Part shown: piece by piece, positions 9,352 to 19,185 of the stretch
How the letters are laid out: the number at the start of each line of letters is the position of its first letter
How positions within the stretch are numbered: position 1 is the stretch's first letter
NCBI GenBank assembly: GCA_934121925.1
Contig: CAKOVK010000006.1
Span: 1 to 64,000, forward strand
Length of the DNA: 64,000 nt
Source of the DNA: an uncultured Clostridia bacterium
Lineage (GTDB): Bacteria; Bacillota; Clostridia; TANB77; CAG-508
Direction: 5' to 3'
Made by a program: the position numbers and the translations under genes
Notes under the pieces: model-generated
Seen by the model: only the letters and a program-made list of their open reading frames with translations
Told to the model about the DNA's origin: nothing
The model's database searches: none

Positions 9352-10365
9352 TTATTCTAAATTGCATCTTCCTTCATATATAGCTATTGTACCTTTTTTA
9401 TCCTCTGGTTTAGTAAGTTCTGTATACTCATTGCTCTCTGCTGTTATTTTTACATAATTTTCTCCATTTTGTAGTTCAAAATAATATTCTAGTGTTTCTT
9501 TTTCTGGATCATAATCTGCTTTAGTTTCATCGTAAGTTAATTCTACTCCATTTATATTGAAATCTACTTTTTTAAATCCCTTATCATGAGTAATTATCAT
9601 ATATAGCCTATTTCCTTCTTTATATACCTCAAACTTAGGCTTTAGCTTTACAAAAAATGTGTTTTCGTATTGTTTAGTATTTCCATTTATATCTTCTACA
9701 AATACACTAATGCTATTCTTTCCCTTTATAGTTTCTATGTTTTCTTCTAAGTATGTTTTTTCTTCATTTAGTTCAATTGTTTTTTCCTCTTCATCATTTC
9801 TCTTATACTTAATATATTTTATAGGTTCTTCTGAGTTTACTGATATATTTATTAGGCTAACATCATTTTCTCTGTCAATAGTAGTTACTTCTATTTTTAT
9901 TTTATCATCATTATTTTCACCTGAACCTTCTCTAGAAAACTCCTCTGTTCTTTCTTTTTCTTGTCCAATTTGGTCAATTATTTTCACTTTTAATGTGTTA
10001 TTTCCAACTGGTATATCTATTTTTTCTTCTTGCTTTGTTCTTCCTCCAAGTTCTTTTACATTTTCTTCTTCATCATTCCACTGATATATAATTTTACTAA
10101 TTCCTGCTTCTGCCTTTGCAATAATTGTAACCTCTTCGTTTGTGTTTTCTAGCAATATCTCTGGTTCTCCAATACTTTCTTCTTTATTGCTATTTTTAAA
10201 TATTTTATAAACATATATTGCAGATACAGCAATTCCAAAAACTAAAATTATAACAGCAAAAAAAATAATAATTTTCTTTATATCATTTGAATTATTTCTA
10301 TTATAATTTTTATTGTTATTTTTTTTATTATTATTGTCGTTATTTGTTAATAATATTTGGTTCAT
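9352..10365 (-). CDS. Membrane-anchored protein with Ig-like repeats
   Basis: An Asn/Lys-rich cytoplasmic tail of about 30 residues precedes one membrane segment ('IIIFFAVIILVFGIAVSAIYV'), then about 270 extracellular residues. These form two or three beta-rich repeats with the pattern 'I.Y..N.EE....EL' followed by 'I..KN.L.V.V.D..G......', typical of bacterial Ig-like folds. No catalytic motif is visible. It is encoded between the giant surface protein and the GGDEF gene, all in one direction. A cell-surface role is likely; the partner is unknown. Confidence 0.7.
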   Translation of the reverse strand: MNQILLTNNDNNNKKNNNKNYNRNNSNDIKKIIIFFAVIILVFGIAVSAIYVYKIFKNSNKEESIGEPEILLENTNEEVTIIAKAEAGISKIIYQWNDEEENVKELGGRTKQEEKIDIPVGNNTLKVKIIDQIGQEKERTEEFSREGSGENNDDKIKIEVTTIDRENDVSLINISVNSEEPIKYIKYKRNDEEEKTIELNEEKTYLEENIETIKGKNSISVFVEDINGNTKQYENTFFVKLKPKFEVYKEGNRLYMIITHDKGFKKVDFNINGVELTYDETKADYDPEKETLEYYFELQNGENYVKITAESNEYTELTKPEDKKGTIAIYEGRCNLE

Positions 10366-10452
10366 ATTCGTTTCCTCTCTATATATTTTAAATTATAGCA
10401 CAATAAATTTATATTTGTAAATAAATTTAAAAAATTTCCATATTAAGGCAAA

Positions 10453-10490
10453 AGGAGATTAGATTTGCTCTCTAATCTCCTTTTTGCTTA
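10453..10490 (-). terminator. Intrinsic terminator after the giant surface protein gene
   Basis: An 11-bp perfect stem (AGGAGATTAGA) with a seven-base loop is followed on the minus strand by TTTTGCC and on the plus strand by TTTTTGCTT. Confidence 0.75.
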
Positions 10491-10495
10491 ATATT

Positions 10496-13400
10496 CTAAT
10501 ATGTTAATACATATTTTTTTACTAAGTATATTCCTCCTGCTAATAATGTTAGCATTGCTATTGTAAATAATGCATATGATGTTCCTTTACCTGTTTGTAT
10601 TGATAAAATTACTAGTGCAAAGTCATCATCATCCTCTTGTTCTTTTTCATATGGATCTTTTTTATTGTCTGGAGTTGAATCTATGTCATCTGTGTTATAT
10701 TCATTGTAGTCTTCTGTTATTTCTGCTATATTTGTTTTTAATCCTAAGTTGTCTGTTCCATTTTTCCATGTAAATACGATTTCAACTTCTGCACTTTCTC
10801 CTGGTTGCAATAAAACTGTTTCTAGAGCTCTTGTTGTTACTTTTTTGTCTCCTTCTTTTACCCATCCATATGTTTTGTTATCTTCTTCTTTAAATTCTAA
10901 ACCTTCTGGTATAAAATCTGTTAATTCTGTCGCATAACCTGCAATTTCGCCTTCGTTTGTTACTCTTATTTTGTATACAAATTTAACTACTGTTCTATTT
11001 AATTTTTTCTTATCTACTTCTACCTTTGCAATTGGTTCAGCTTCTTCATTATCTCTTATTCCTTTTGTTTCTGTTTTACCAGTATTAGGTTTAAATCCTG
11101 TTTCCGTATTAGTTGTTTTTCCGTCTACTGTAACAATTGTTTTAGTTACCCATTTTAATAAGCTTAAATCAAATATTGGAACACGTACTTTTTCTATATC
11201 TTCATCATCTTCATCTTTCCATTCATTTGGTGTAGAATCCTCGTCATCGCCACTATCTTCAGTTATTTGTGCTTGGTTTACTATTGCTGTACCTTTATTT
11301 GGATTTTTTGATTCATCTACTATAAACACTACTTTTACATCTGCATAATTTAATTTTTTCTCTTCTGAATTAAATGCTTTTATTAATGTTTTTCCTAGAT
11401 ATCTTGTTCTTATCATTGTTGCTTCTTCAGCATTTGTTGTTTCAATATATTTTTTATTATTATACTCAATAATGTCTTCTTCTGAAACATCTTTTTCGTT
11501 TTCTTTTACTTCTCTGTACATTTTCCAACCGTATTCTTTATTTGTAGTATTATCTGAATCATATACTAAACCTTCTGGTATATCATCTGAAACTTCATAA
11601 GCGTATCCATCTTCTGATCCTTCATTATATACTCTTATTGTATATTCAACTACACTTCCGTTCTTTACTAGTAATGGATCTTTTGGATGTGTATATGTTG
11701 CTGTACGCTCTAGTTTTCCATTTCTGTCATAAGTCCCTTCTATCAATGTTTTTAAATCTACTTCTGGTTCTCTTGATTTTTCTGGTTCTTTATCATCTAC
11801 TTTTGTTATAAACTTACGTAATGCTAAATCAAAATATTTTAATTGTAATGGTTCAAAATCATCATCGTCTTGTTCTCCTGGAGTGTATCCATCTACTTCT
11901 GTTCCTGGTATATGTTTTCCATCTTCATATACGTTATTTGGTTCAGAATCTCTGTCATCACCTACATTTTTAATTTCGTTTTCTTCTGAATCTTGCGCTG
12001 CTGTTATTTCAGCAACGTTTTTTAATATTCCCTGATATGTATTCTCTTTTAACACTACACATGTTATTTCAAGTTCTTGATAGAATAGTCCATCATTTTC
12101 GTCATTTATGCTTTGTTGCCATAAATCTTTATCTGCCTTTTCTGATTTATATGCTTTTATTAAATCTGTAGCTCTAATTTCAGTTTGTCCTGTTGTTCCT
12201 CCTGCTGTTACTGCTAAAGTTTTATCTCCTTCAACATCTTTTCCTTGTATAACTTGTACATCTGCTAAATTTACATTTTCACCAAGCAATTTTTTATATG
12301 CTTCGCTTTTTAAAACTTCTTTTTCAGATGCATATATACCTTTTTCACCATATAATGGGCTAGCATTTACACCTTCTGGTAAAAACCAATCTGAATTAAT
12401 ATCTCCATTTGCTGTATACAAAAATCCTAACCCTTCTGGTAAATAATCTGTTACTCTTGTTGCATACCCATCTTTTTTTCCTTCATTGTATATTCTAATT
12501 TTATAAGTAACTAAATCGCCTTTTTTTACTGTTACTGCATCTTTTGGATGTTTATATGTTGCAGTAGTTATCATTTTTCCAGTACTTTCATCTATAGTAT
12601 TCAATTTGCTTGTATCTATTTGTGGCACTCTACTATTTTCTAATTCTTCTCCATTTATTGCAGATATATATTTACGTAAGCTTAAATCAAACTCTCTTCC
12701 TTTTATAATAACTTTTTCAAAATCATCATCATCTTCTTGTCCTTTATAGAAATAATTTTCTTCTGCTAAATTATTTTGATTGCTTTCATTTCCTTTATAT
12801 CCTGGTAAATTTTCTAGTAATTTTTCTGCTGTTGGAACTGTAAAATCTTCTGGTTTTGAATCTCTATCATTTATATCTGCATCTACTGCTGTATACTTCA
12901 TTGTTGCTACGTTAGTTAAAACTTTATCTTTATTAGATATTTCTGCTGTTATTTTAAACTTTGCATTTACTGAATTGCTATTTAATTTTTGTCCATTAAA
13001 TGCATCTAGTTCAAACAAGAAACCTTTATTTATTGGTAATATAGTTATTTTGTTATCTTCTATTTTATATGCATATTCTTTTCCTTGTAATTCTTCTTCA
13101 GTATAACTTTCCTTATACTCAATAAAGTTGCTATTACTATTTGGGTCAAATTCTATTCCTTCTGGTAAGTAATCTATAATTTCTGTCACTTTACCTTTTA
13201 TATCACCTTCATTGTACACACTAAATGTATATGTAACAATATCACCAGGTTCTACTTCTACAGGGTCTTTTCTATGTTTGTATTCAGCTGTCGTTGCTTC
13301 ACCACTTACTAATTTTGTAATATCTATATTGTCCAAATTTCTCTCATTTTCTATATTAACATTTTGATTGTTTCTCTCTACTTTTGTTATATATTTTCTT

Positions 13401-15460
13401 AAAGCTAAGTCAAATCTTTTTCCTGGTAATTCTAGATCTTCATAGTCGTCATCATCTTCTTTATATGTACTGTTATCTGTTGGTGGTACATAATCGTTTC
13501 TTCCAGGATCTCCTGGAACTGAATCTTTATCATCTCCAGTATCTTCTGTTATAGCTGCAATATTTCTTAAAGTCTTTCCTTCTTCTGATTCACTAGCTAT
13601 TACTTCACATTCAACTTGTAAATCAGCATAATATAATCCGCCTACTCCTGTATCTGCTTTTTGCCATCCTGCTTCTTCAGTTGTTTTATCTTTATCAAAA
13701 GGTTTTATTATTGTATCTTTTAAATAATCTGTTACTATTGTCTTTCCATCGTTAGTTGGATTAGTCCATCCGTATTGGCTATTTATTGCACTATTATCTG
13801 CTAGTTTTAATCCTTCTGGCAAATAATCTGTTACACTTGTAGCTGTTCCTTCAATTTCTCCTTCATTATATATTCTTATTGTATATGTTACTTTATCTCC
13901 TTTTTGTACTTTTAATGGAGTCTTTGGATGTGTATATGTTGCAGTATATTCTTTAGTTCCTGTCCTGTTTTCTATTCCATTTATCAAAGTATTAGTATCT
14001 ATTTTTGGTACTCTACTTTCGAAGTTCACATTTGAGTTTCCTCTTTTGATTGCAGTAATAAATTTTCTTAATGACAAGTCAAATACTCTTGTTGTAATTT
14101 CATCGCCTTCAGAAATTTTTTCTTTATCTATTTCTACTACAGCTTGATTATCACTTGCATTTTCTTTAGCATACATAAATGTTGCATTAGACATCATATA
14201 TGAAGATGTTATTCTTATAGTCATTTTTGACATATCATATTTGTCATCTTCCGTTATAAATTCAGGTGTATCTGATCCTTTTTCAAAGAACTTGTAAAAT
14301 TTTATATAATATTCTATTCCTGTTTGAAGTGAAGTTGCTTCTTTTCCATCCTTATCTACGAATCTATATATAACATTATAAGATGCCATAGTAGGATCAT
14401 CTTCTGGTATTAAATACAATTTAGGTATTGGATTTTCTTGAGCGTCATATAGTACTACATCTGTAGCATCTATTGTTCTACTTCCATTTCTATCATCTAT
14501 ATCATTTTTTATTTTTACTGGTCCTATTTGATAGTAATTGTATAATCCTAAGTTATCGTTACTTGTTATAGTTAAAGTCTTTATTTTATCAAACTCATTT
14601 TTCTTTATTTCTCTTGTTCTTGCTTCAGATTCTGCATCTTTTATATATGCCGAAGAATTATTGATAGCTCCATAAACAAGATATTGGTAAATTCTATCTA
14701 TATTATTTGCTTTTCTAGTCTCAATATTATTACTTCCATTTATACTTAAAAATTGTGCAGGATACATTGTCGATTGTGATACAGTCGGATTTGTATTTGC
14801 TTTTTGTTCATCGTAGTTTGCAAAATACCATATTGCTAATTGTTGTATTACTTCTAAATCATTATCTGTAATATCATCTTGCTGAGTTGTTGGTACTCCT
14901 GCTTTGTCTAATAATTCTTTTTTATATTCAGATGCGCTATAAACAATCTCATTATTGGCATTTAATTTATCTTTAGGTAAATATGATTCATCTAATATCC
15001 ATAGTATTGCATTATATATATTTACTGATTTGTCTTTAATTGTTTCTTCTCTGTCTAGATTCACCCCATATAAATCATTATACTTTGTTATTACTTCTTT
15101 CGCATTTTGGTGCATTTCCGATTTTTCTGCTTGCATGTATTCTATTGCTGATTTAGAAACATCAGTCTCTGGATTATCTGTGCTTAATCCAAATCCCTTT
15201 CCACCTCTTAAGCAATAAATAGGGGTTGTATATTGGGAAAAATCTTTATTATTATTGTCGAATATCTTAACAACTGTATACCAACGTGTAGTTCCAGCAT
15301 CTTTTCCTTCAACTCCATATTGATACGTTGCTTTTGGTGCAAAAGGTCTCTCCATTTGAGCACCTAAGCTTCTAGTTACATCTGCTGCATATGCAGTAGT
15401 AAAAAATGCTCCGGTTAAAACTAGTAATAATGCAATTAGTAAAACTTTAATCTTTTTCAT
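10496..15460 (-). CDS. Giant surface protein: thioester domain plus five DUF11-like repeats
   Basis: A 1654-residue exported protein. It has a signal peptide ending near 'TTAYAA' and an N-terminal domain with Cys in 'PIYCLRGGKGFG' (near residue 84) and 'QQLAIWYFANYDE' later, a pairing seen in thioester-forming adhesin domains. Five repeats of about 220-290 residues follow, each opening 'FDL(S/A)LRKFI' (near 461, 686, 926, 1211, 1431) and containing 'YTIR(I/V)YNEG' and 'TDYLPEGL', like DUF11/isopeptide pilin repeats. The C-terminus is a membrane helix with no LPXTG. Covalent adhesion to host or surface is inferred. It has a long leader and its own promoter. Confidence 0.85.
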   Translation of the reverse strand: MKKIKVLLIALLLVLTGAFFTTAYAADVTRSLGAQMERPFAPKATYQYGVEGKDAGTTRWYTVVKIFDNNNKDFSQYTTPIYCLRGGKGFGLSTDNPETDVSKSAIEYMQAEKSEMHQNAKEVITKYNDLYGVNLDREETIKDKSVNIYNAILWILDESYLPKDKLNANNEIVYSASEYKKELLDKAGVPTTQQDDITDNDLEVIQQLAIWYFANYDEQKANTNPTVSQSTMYPAQFLSINGSNNIETRKANNIDRIYQYLVYGAINNSSAYIKDAESEARTREIKKNEFDKIKTLTITSNDNLGLYNYYQIGPVKIKNDIDDRNGSRTIDATDVVLYDAQENPIPKLYLIPEDDPTMASYNVIYRFVDKDGKEATSLQTGIEYYIKFYKFFEKGSDTPEFITEDDKYDMSKMTIRITSSYMMSNATFMYAKENASDNQAVVEIDKEKISEGDEITTRVFDLSLRKFITAIKRGNSNVNFESRVPKIDTNTLINGIENRTGTKEYTATYTHPKTPLKVQKGDKVTYTIRIYNEGEIEGTATSVTDYLPEGLKLADNSAINSQYGWTNPTNDGKTIVTDYLKDTIIKPFDKDKTTEEAGWQKADTGVGGLYYADLQVECEVIASESEEGKTLRNIAAITEDTGDDKDSVPGDPGRNDYVPPTDNSTYKEDDDDYEDLELPGKRFDLALRKYITKVERNNQNVNIENERNLDNIDITKLVSGEATTAEYKHRKDPVEVEPGDIVTYTFSVYNEGDIKGKVTEIIDYLPEGIEFDPNSNSNFIEYKESYTEEELQGKEYAYKIEDNKITILPINKGFLFELDAFNGQKLNSNSVNAKFKITAEISNKDKVLTNVATMKYTAVDADINDRDSKPEDFTVPTAEKLLENLPGYKGNESNQNNLAEENYFYKGQEDDDDFEKVIIKGREFDLSLRKYISAINGEELENSRVPQIDTSKLNTIDESTGKMITTATYKHPKDAVTVKKGDLVTYKIRIYNEGKKDGYATRVTDYLPEGLGFLYTANGDINSDWFLPEGVNASPLYGEKGIYASEKEVLKSEAYKKLLGENVNLADVQVIQGKDVEGDKTLAVTAGGTTGQTEIRATDLIKAYKSEKADKDLWQQSINDENDGLFYQELEITCVVLKENTYQGILKNVAEITAAQDSEENEIKNVGDDRDSEPNNVYEDGKHIPGTEVDGYTPGEQDDDDFEPLQLKYFDLALRKFITKVDDKEPEKSREPEVDLKTLIEGTYDRNGKLERTATYTHPKDPLLVKNGSVVEYTIRVYNEGSEDGYAYEVSDDIPEGLVYDSDNTTNKEYGWKMYREVKENEKDVSEEDIIEYNNKKYIETTNAEEATMIRTRYLGKTLIKAFNSEEKKLNYADVKVVFIVDESKNPNKGTAIVNQAQITEDSGDDEDSTPNEWKDEDDEDIEKVRVPIFDLSLLKWVTKTIVTVDGKTTNTETGFKPNTGKTETKGIRDNEEAEPIAKVEVDKKKLNRTVVKFVYKIRVTNEGEIAGYATELTDFIPEGLEFKEEDNKTYGWVKEGDKKVTTRALETVLLQPGESAEVEIVFTWKNGTDNLGLKTNIAEITEDYNEYNTDDIDSTPDNKKDPYEKEQEDDDDFALVILSIQTGKGTSYALFTIAMLTLLAGGIYLVKKYVLTY

Positions 15461-15744
15461 ATTTACCATCCTTTTTTATTTTTATTGTACCTATATTATA
15501 TATTTTTTTGAAATTAAATCAATAGGCTAATTTAAAGCTATTTTTATAGTGTATAAATGTCCCCAAAATACATTTACGGAAGCTTTCTTTCTAGGTATTG
15601 CTTAAAGTAATAAAATAATATTACATTTTTATGTCATTTTTTTACTTTAGTTAATTTTTTGTTCAAAAATCTCCAAAAACCATATTTTCCGTAGGATTTT
15701 TCTGCTCCTGTCCATCTGTTTTTAAGTCGTATTCATACATATTA
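15461..15744 (-). promoter_or_regulatory. Long 5' leader of the surface protein gene
   Basis: About 280 transcribed bases lie between the promoter at 15745 and the start at 15460. I recognise no riboswitch class. A 25-codon ORF begins near 15737 (MYEYDLKTDG) but has no convincing ribosome site. A weak hairpin lies at about 15552-15573. Confidence 0.4.
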
Positions 15745-15773
15745 ATTATACCTTATTTTTAAAGTCTTTTCAA
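15745..15773 (-). promoter_or_regulatory. Promoter for the giant surface protein gene
   Basis: On the minus strand: TTGAAA, a 17-base spacer, TATAAT. Confidence 0.75.
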
Positions 15774-15842
15774 CTCATTATGTTAATTTTTATATGTAAA
15801 TATTGGTAAAAAATGAACATTAAATAAATTTTATACAAATTA

Positions 15843-15871
15843 TTGACTTTTTAATTTAAATTTGCTATCAT
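15843..15871 (+). promoter_or_regulatory. Promoter for the tRNA genes
   Basis: TTGACT, a 17-base spacer, TATCAT, ending 18 bases before the tRNA-Gly. Confidence 0.75.
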
Positions 15872-15889
15872 AGTAATGCTTTAGTTTTT

Positions 15890-15965
15890 GCGGGAATAGC
15901 TCAGTTGATAGAGCGCTGCCTTGCCAAGGCAGAGGTCGCGGGTTTGAGCCCCGTTTCCCGCTCCA
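15890..15965 (+). tRNA. tRNA-Gly (anticodon GCC)
   Basis: A full cloverleaf with acceptor GCGGGAA/TTCCCGC, anticodon stem CTGCC/GGCAG, the seven-base loop TTGCCAA and encoded CCA. It reads GGC and GGT. Its loop is normal in size, so it is not itself the candidate for reading CGGN as glycine. Confidence 0.95.
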
Positions 15966-16071
15966 AAAATTTTGTAAAACAAAATTTTTGTATTATTAAT
16001 TATTCACATTTCATTTCTAATTAGTACTATTTTTTAAAAAAGTGAATACATTGTATTATACTTAAATATTC

Positions 16072-16146
16072 GGCGTTGTAGCCAAGTGGTAAGGCACGAG
16101 TCTGCAAAACTCTGATTCGGCGGTTCGAATCCGCCCAACGCCTCCA
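16072..16146 (+). tRNA. tRNA-Cys (anticodon GCA)
   Basis: A cloverleaf with acceptor GGCGTTG/CAACGCC, anticodon loop CTGCAAA and encoded CCA. It is followed at once by a terminator hairpin. Confidence 0.93.
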
Positions 16147-16150
16147 ATAG

Positions 16151-16180
16151 AAAAACACTCTTGAAAAGAGTGTTTTTTTA
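16151..16180 (+). terminator. Terminator after tRNA-Cys
   Basis: AACACTCTT pairs with AAGAGTGTT around a short loop and is followed by TTTTT. Confidence 0.85.
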
Positions 16181-16340
16181 TTGGAATTAATTTCGAGTTG
16201 AAGGATTCGAACAAGTATGGATAATCTTATGTCATTTATATTTCTATTTTTATTAGCGCATTCGGTTGAAAATACACATAATACGTGTTATAGTTATATT
16301 ATGTAACAATAAAATTTTACATAGAAAGGTTTGAGAAAAA

Positions 16341-17081
16341 ATGATTAAGTACTTTATGCGGCAAACTATTTACGAGGGCTTTGACAGAGAATCTCAAGAC
16401 AGGCTTCTTGCACTAACTTCAAAGGAAATTATAATTAACCGACTCTATTCTGTGTTTTGTGTTATTTTTTACCTTCTTTTTGCAGTGACTCCAATCTATA
16501 TAATTAATGCACGCAGAAATTCACTAAATCTAGTTTTTATGCTATTATCACTTGTACTACTTATAAGCTTATCTACAGTTATGTTGATTGTCCTCTTAAA
16601 ATTGTCTCCCAAAAGTATATACTTTTGGCTATGTACGATTAGGGGTAAAGTTCTTAGTAAAAGTGATTTTAAAACTATTAAGCAGGCAGATGAAGCGTTG
16701 TATTTGGATATTTCAACACAAGAATGTTGTGGATATTGCTATTCTACCTGTTTTCAAATATGTAAAGCTCTAGAAAAAGGTTCTATAGAATTTCTCGCAG
16801 TAAAAAAATTTTCACCGCATGACTACGAAGATGATGATGGAAAAGCTTTCACCATGCATGTTCTTTATGTGAATAATGGGTGGGCTTTTGATGTATATAG
16901 CTCTTGCCAATATCCACTTGAAAAATTGCACAAAATTTACAATGCTAAAGTCTATAAAGCTTTCAGTTTTGAAGAAATCAGTGACAAGGCTTATGAAGAT
17001 TTTGTAAAAGAACAATTATTTGAACTCAAAAAATGGTCTGCTGTTAATGACTGTTCCATATTTTTGAACTGTGATGATTAA
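16341..17081 (+). CDS. Membrane protein with a possible cysteine-peptidase-like domain; foreign-looking ORF
   Basis: A 246-residue ORF with two membrane segments (about 38-55 and 65-90), then a soluble domain with a Cys-rich stretch ('ECCGYCYSTCFQICKAL'), a His in 'FTMHVLYVNNGWAFDVYS' and an Asp shortly after. The Cys-His-Asp order recalls papain-fold or transglutaminase-like enzymes; this is inference. Codon 7 is an in-frame CGG (16359-16361) with no sign of a shift: the +1 frame stops after 19 codons. It is the only such case in the window. Codon use (CGC, CTC, GAC) differs from its neighbours and it lies next to tRNA-Cys, so recent transfer is likely. Confidence 0.6.
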   Translation: MIKYFMRQTIYEGFDRESQDRLLALTSKEIIINRLYSVFCVIFYLLFAVTPIYIINARRNSLNLVFMLLSLVLLISLSTVMLIVLLKLSPKSIYFWLCTIRGKVLSKSDFKTIKQADEALYLDISTQECCGYCYSTCFQICKALEKGSIEFLAVKKFSPHDYEDDDGKAFTMHVLYVNNGWAFDVYSSCQYPLEKLHKIYNAKVYKAFSFEEISDKAYEDFVKEQLFELKKWSAVNDCSIFLNCDD

Positions 17082-17096
17082 GAAACTTAACATTTC

Positions 17097-17132
17097 ACGA
17101 CTGATTATAGAAATTATAATCAGTCGTGTTTT
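17097..17132 (+). terminator. Terminator after the 16341 ORF
   Basis: A perfect 13-bp stem with a five-base loop (GAAAT) is followed by GTTTTTAT. Confidence 0.88.
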
Positions 17133-17167
17133 TATATCCTAGGAAATTTCTCATTTCATTCGGGAAC

Positions 17168-18452
17168 TCAAGTCGGCAAGAACAAAGGGCAACTAAAGTT
17201 GCTTTGTTCTATATATCCTAACTTTCCAATCAATTCAATAAAGTAATATATAGTATTCTTTTTTTCTATTCTGTTTCTTGTAATTATATCTATGTTACAA
17301 ATATTTTCTTTTCCATTTTCTACTTTTATCTCTCCAATTTTTGTATTTTCTTCCACTGGCGCTTCTAAATAATTTATTGAATTTATGCTTACTTTTATGT
17401 TGCTAATTTCTTCTTTTTTTACAGGATATAACGTGTATTGTAAATTATCTAGCCCTACCTCTAAGTTTTTGCTTTTACCTTTATTTATAGTAATTCTATG
17501 TAAATTTATTTTTTGCCAATTCTCAAATTCTTTATTTATTAATTCTTCTAAATCTACTAATTCATAATTTCTATATATATATTCTATTAAATTAATTGAA
17601 TCTTTTGTCCTTATTTTTTTTGTATCTGCCCCTAGTACAACTGTTATAATATTAAAACCATCTCTTTCCACAGAAGTTATTAAACATCTTCCAGCTCCAT
17701 TTGTAAAGCCAGTTTTTACCCCATTTACTCCATTTAAATATCCAAGCAATTCGTTTGTATTTGTTATAGTTTTTATATGTCCATTTATATTTACATTATG
17801 AATTTTAGTGCTTACAACTTCTGAAAATTTTTCAATGTTTAATGCATAATCTGCCATTAATGCAAGCTCATATGCAGTTGTATAGTGTCCTTCTTCATCT
17901 AGTCCATGTGGAGTTATAAAATGAGTATGGTTTAAATTTAATTCTTTTGCTTTTTTGTTCATTAATTCTGCAAAATTTTCTACACTGCCCGCAGTGCTTA
18001 CGGCTATTTGGATTGCAGCATCATTCCCGCGAGCAAAGCATTAATCCATACATCAAATCTTCTTTTGTTATTTTATCTCCTGTTTTCAGTCCTAACCTCG
18101 AGCCCCCTATGCTTGCAGCTTGTTTGCAAACTTCAATTTCTTCATTTAAGTTTTTATTGTTTTCCAAAAAAACAATTGCTGTCATTATTTTTGTTGTGCT
18201 TGCCATTGGAACTTCTTTATCATAATTTTTTCCATATAATATTGTTTTTGAAGTTCTATCAAAAGCAATTGCACTCCTTGATAAAATATTTGGATCTTTT
18301 GAAGCATTTGTAGAAACATTTTCTATCTCCTCTTGCAACCAAACATAATCGGTTTCTTCTTCTACTTCATATGCAAATATAGTTACATTAATACATATTA
18401 ATGCAATTATAGCAATAACCAATATTTTTTTTATATTATTCAATAAAATCAC
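17168..18452 (-). CDS. dacF: D-alanyl-D-alanine carboxypeptidase (DacF/DacA family), one CGG +1 site
   Basis: A low-molecular-weight PBP that trims the terminal D-Ala of peptidoglycan stem peptides outside the membrane. It has an N-terminal signal peptide, catalytic 'STTK' near residue 82, the SGN motif near 142, and KTG in 'VKTGFTNGAGRC' near 243, then a beta-rich C-terminal domain. The frame breaks at CGG (18027-18029), exactly at the Gly of SGN: after TCG, CGGG read as Gly gives 'SGNDAAIQIAVSTAGS'. The zero frame stops two codons later. Corrected length 427 aa. DacF and DacA are hard to tell apart; dacF is preferred because of the other sporulation genes. Confidence 0.88.
18026..18029 (-). 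other. CGGG +1 recoding site in dacF
   Basis: In-frame CGG follows TCG. The restored Gly is the middle residue of the SGN active-site motif. The zero frame reads GAA then TGA. Confidence 0.92.
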
Positions 18453-18533
18453 CTTTTTAATTTTATTAAATAAAGCATTAAAAATGCATAATTTCGTTTT
18501 AAAAAATTTTCTTAACTTGAAAGATTTTTGAAT

Positions 18534-18818
18534 TTAAAATTTAAGATTTGAAATATCTCTAGAATGATGAATTATATGTAAGATATAAATATTTTCTGAA
18601 TTAAATTTATATAGAATTTTATATGATTTGTATATAATTTGTCTAATGTCTCGTTTCTCATTTATTACTTTTCCCATTTCTGGAAAAAGTAATAAATTGT
18701 CTATTCTTTTATTTATTTCATTAACTGTTCTATTTGCATAAAATTCTGAATCTTGAGCAATATACCATTTAATTTGTATTAATTCTTGTTGGGCATGTTT
18801 TTCTGTTATTATTTTCAA
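18534..18818 (-). CDS. RelE/ParE-type toxin
   Basis: A 94-residue protein of the plasmid-stabilisation toxin type: 'HAQQELIQIKWYIAQDSE', 'NRIDNLLLFPEMGK'-like middle region and the C-terminal 'YKILYKF....IYILHIIHHSRD' common to ParE/RelE toxins. ParE poisons gyrase and RelE cleaves mRNA; the sequence does not decide between them. It begins with TTG and overlaps the upstream gene by about 50 bases, consistent with translational coupling. Together they form a toxin-antitoxin pair. Confidence 0.8.
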   Translation of the reverse strand: MKIITEKHAQQELIQIKWYIAQDSEFYANRTVNEINKRIDNLLLFPEMGKVINEKRDIRQIIYKSYKILYKFNSENIYILHIIHHSRDISNLKF

Positions 18819-19041
18819 ATTCAGTTCCTTTTAATAATTCATCAATTACCTGTTCCCATGGAATAGTATTATCTATTCCCATTTCTTTTTCCCTATCTAA
18901 TATAACTGATGTAACAAATGCTAAGTCTAAACCCGTAGCTTTTGGATTATGCATTAAATCTTCTTCTAATTTTAGTAATTCCTCATAACTTTTTGATTCA
19001 ACCTCTTCTTCACTGACTAAGTTAAATTTTTCATCGTCCAT
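18769..19041 (-). CDS. Antitoxin of the RelE/ParE pair
   Basis: A 90-residue acidic protein (MDDEKFNLVSEEEVES) directly upstream of and overlapping the toxin gene, as antitoxins usually are. Helical prediction throughout, with a C-terminal segment 'IPWEQVIDELLKG' that could wrap the toxin. No clear DNA-binding motif is visible. The identification rests on position and size. Confidence 0.65.
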   Translation of the reverse strand: MDDEKFNLVSEEEVESKSYEELLKLEEDLMHNPKATGLDLAFVTSVILDREKEMGIDNTIPWEQVIDELLKGTEFENNNRKTCPTRINTN

Positions 19042-19143
19042 ATTATCACTTCCTTTTTATTATGCATTTTTAATTTTCCAAATTATATTCCATTATTTTA
19101 CATTTGTCAATATGTTTATGCAAATTTTTGTTTGTAATATACT

Positions 19144-19180
19144 ATAAATTTGGAGCGTATCAAATACGCCCCAAATTTAT
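19144..19180. terminator. Strong hairpin after the SCP gene
   Basis: Seventeen-base arms with one mismatch surround a three-base loop. The core GCGTAT/ATACGC also occurs at 59812-59829, so it may be a mobile palindrome as well as a terminator. The minus-strand T-run is weak. Confidence 0.6.
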
Positions 19181-19185
19181 AATTT

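Noticed and set aside
15461..15744. A c-di-GMP riboswitch in the leader of the surface protein gene
   Set aside because: I could not find the conserved core of class I or II riboswitches; only a long leader is supported.
15890..15965. The tRNA-Gly in the window as the decoder of CGGN
   Set aside because: Its anticodon loop has seven bases with GCC, a normal tRNA for GGC and GGT.
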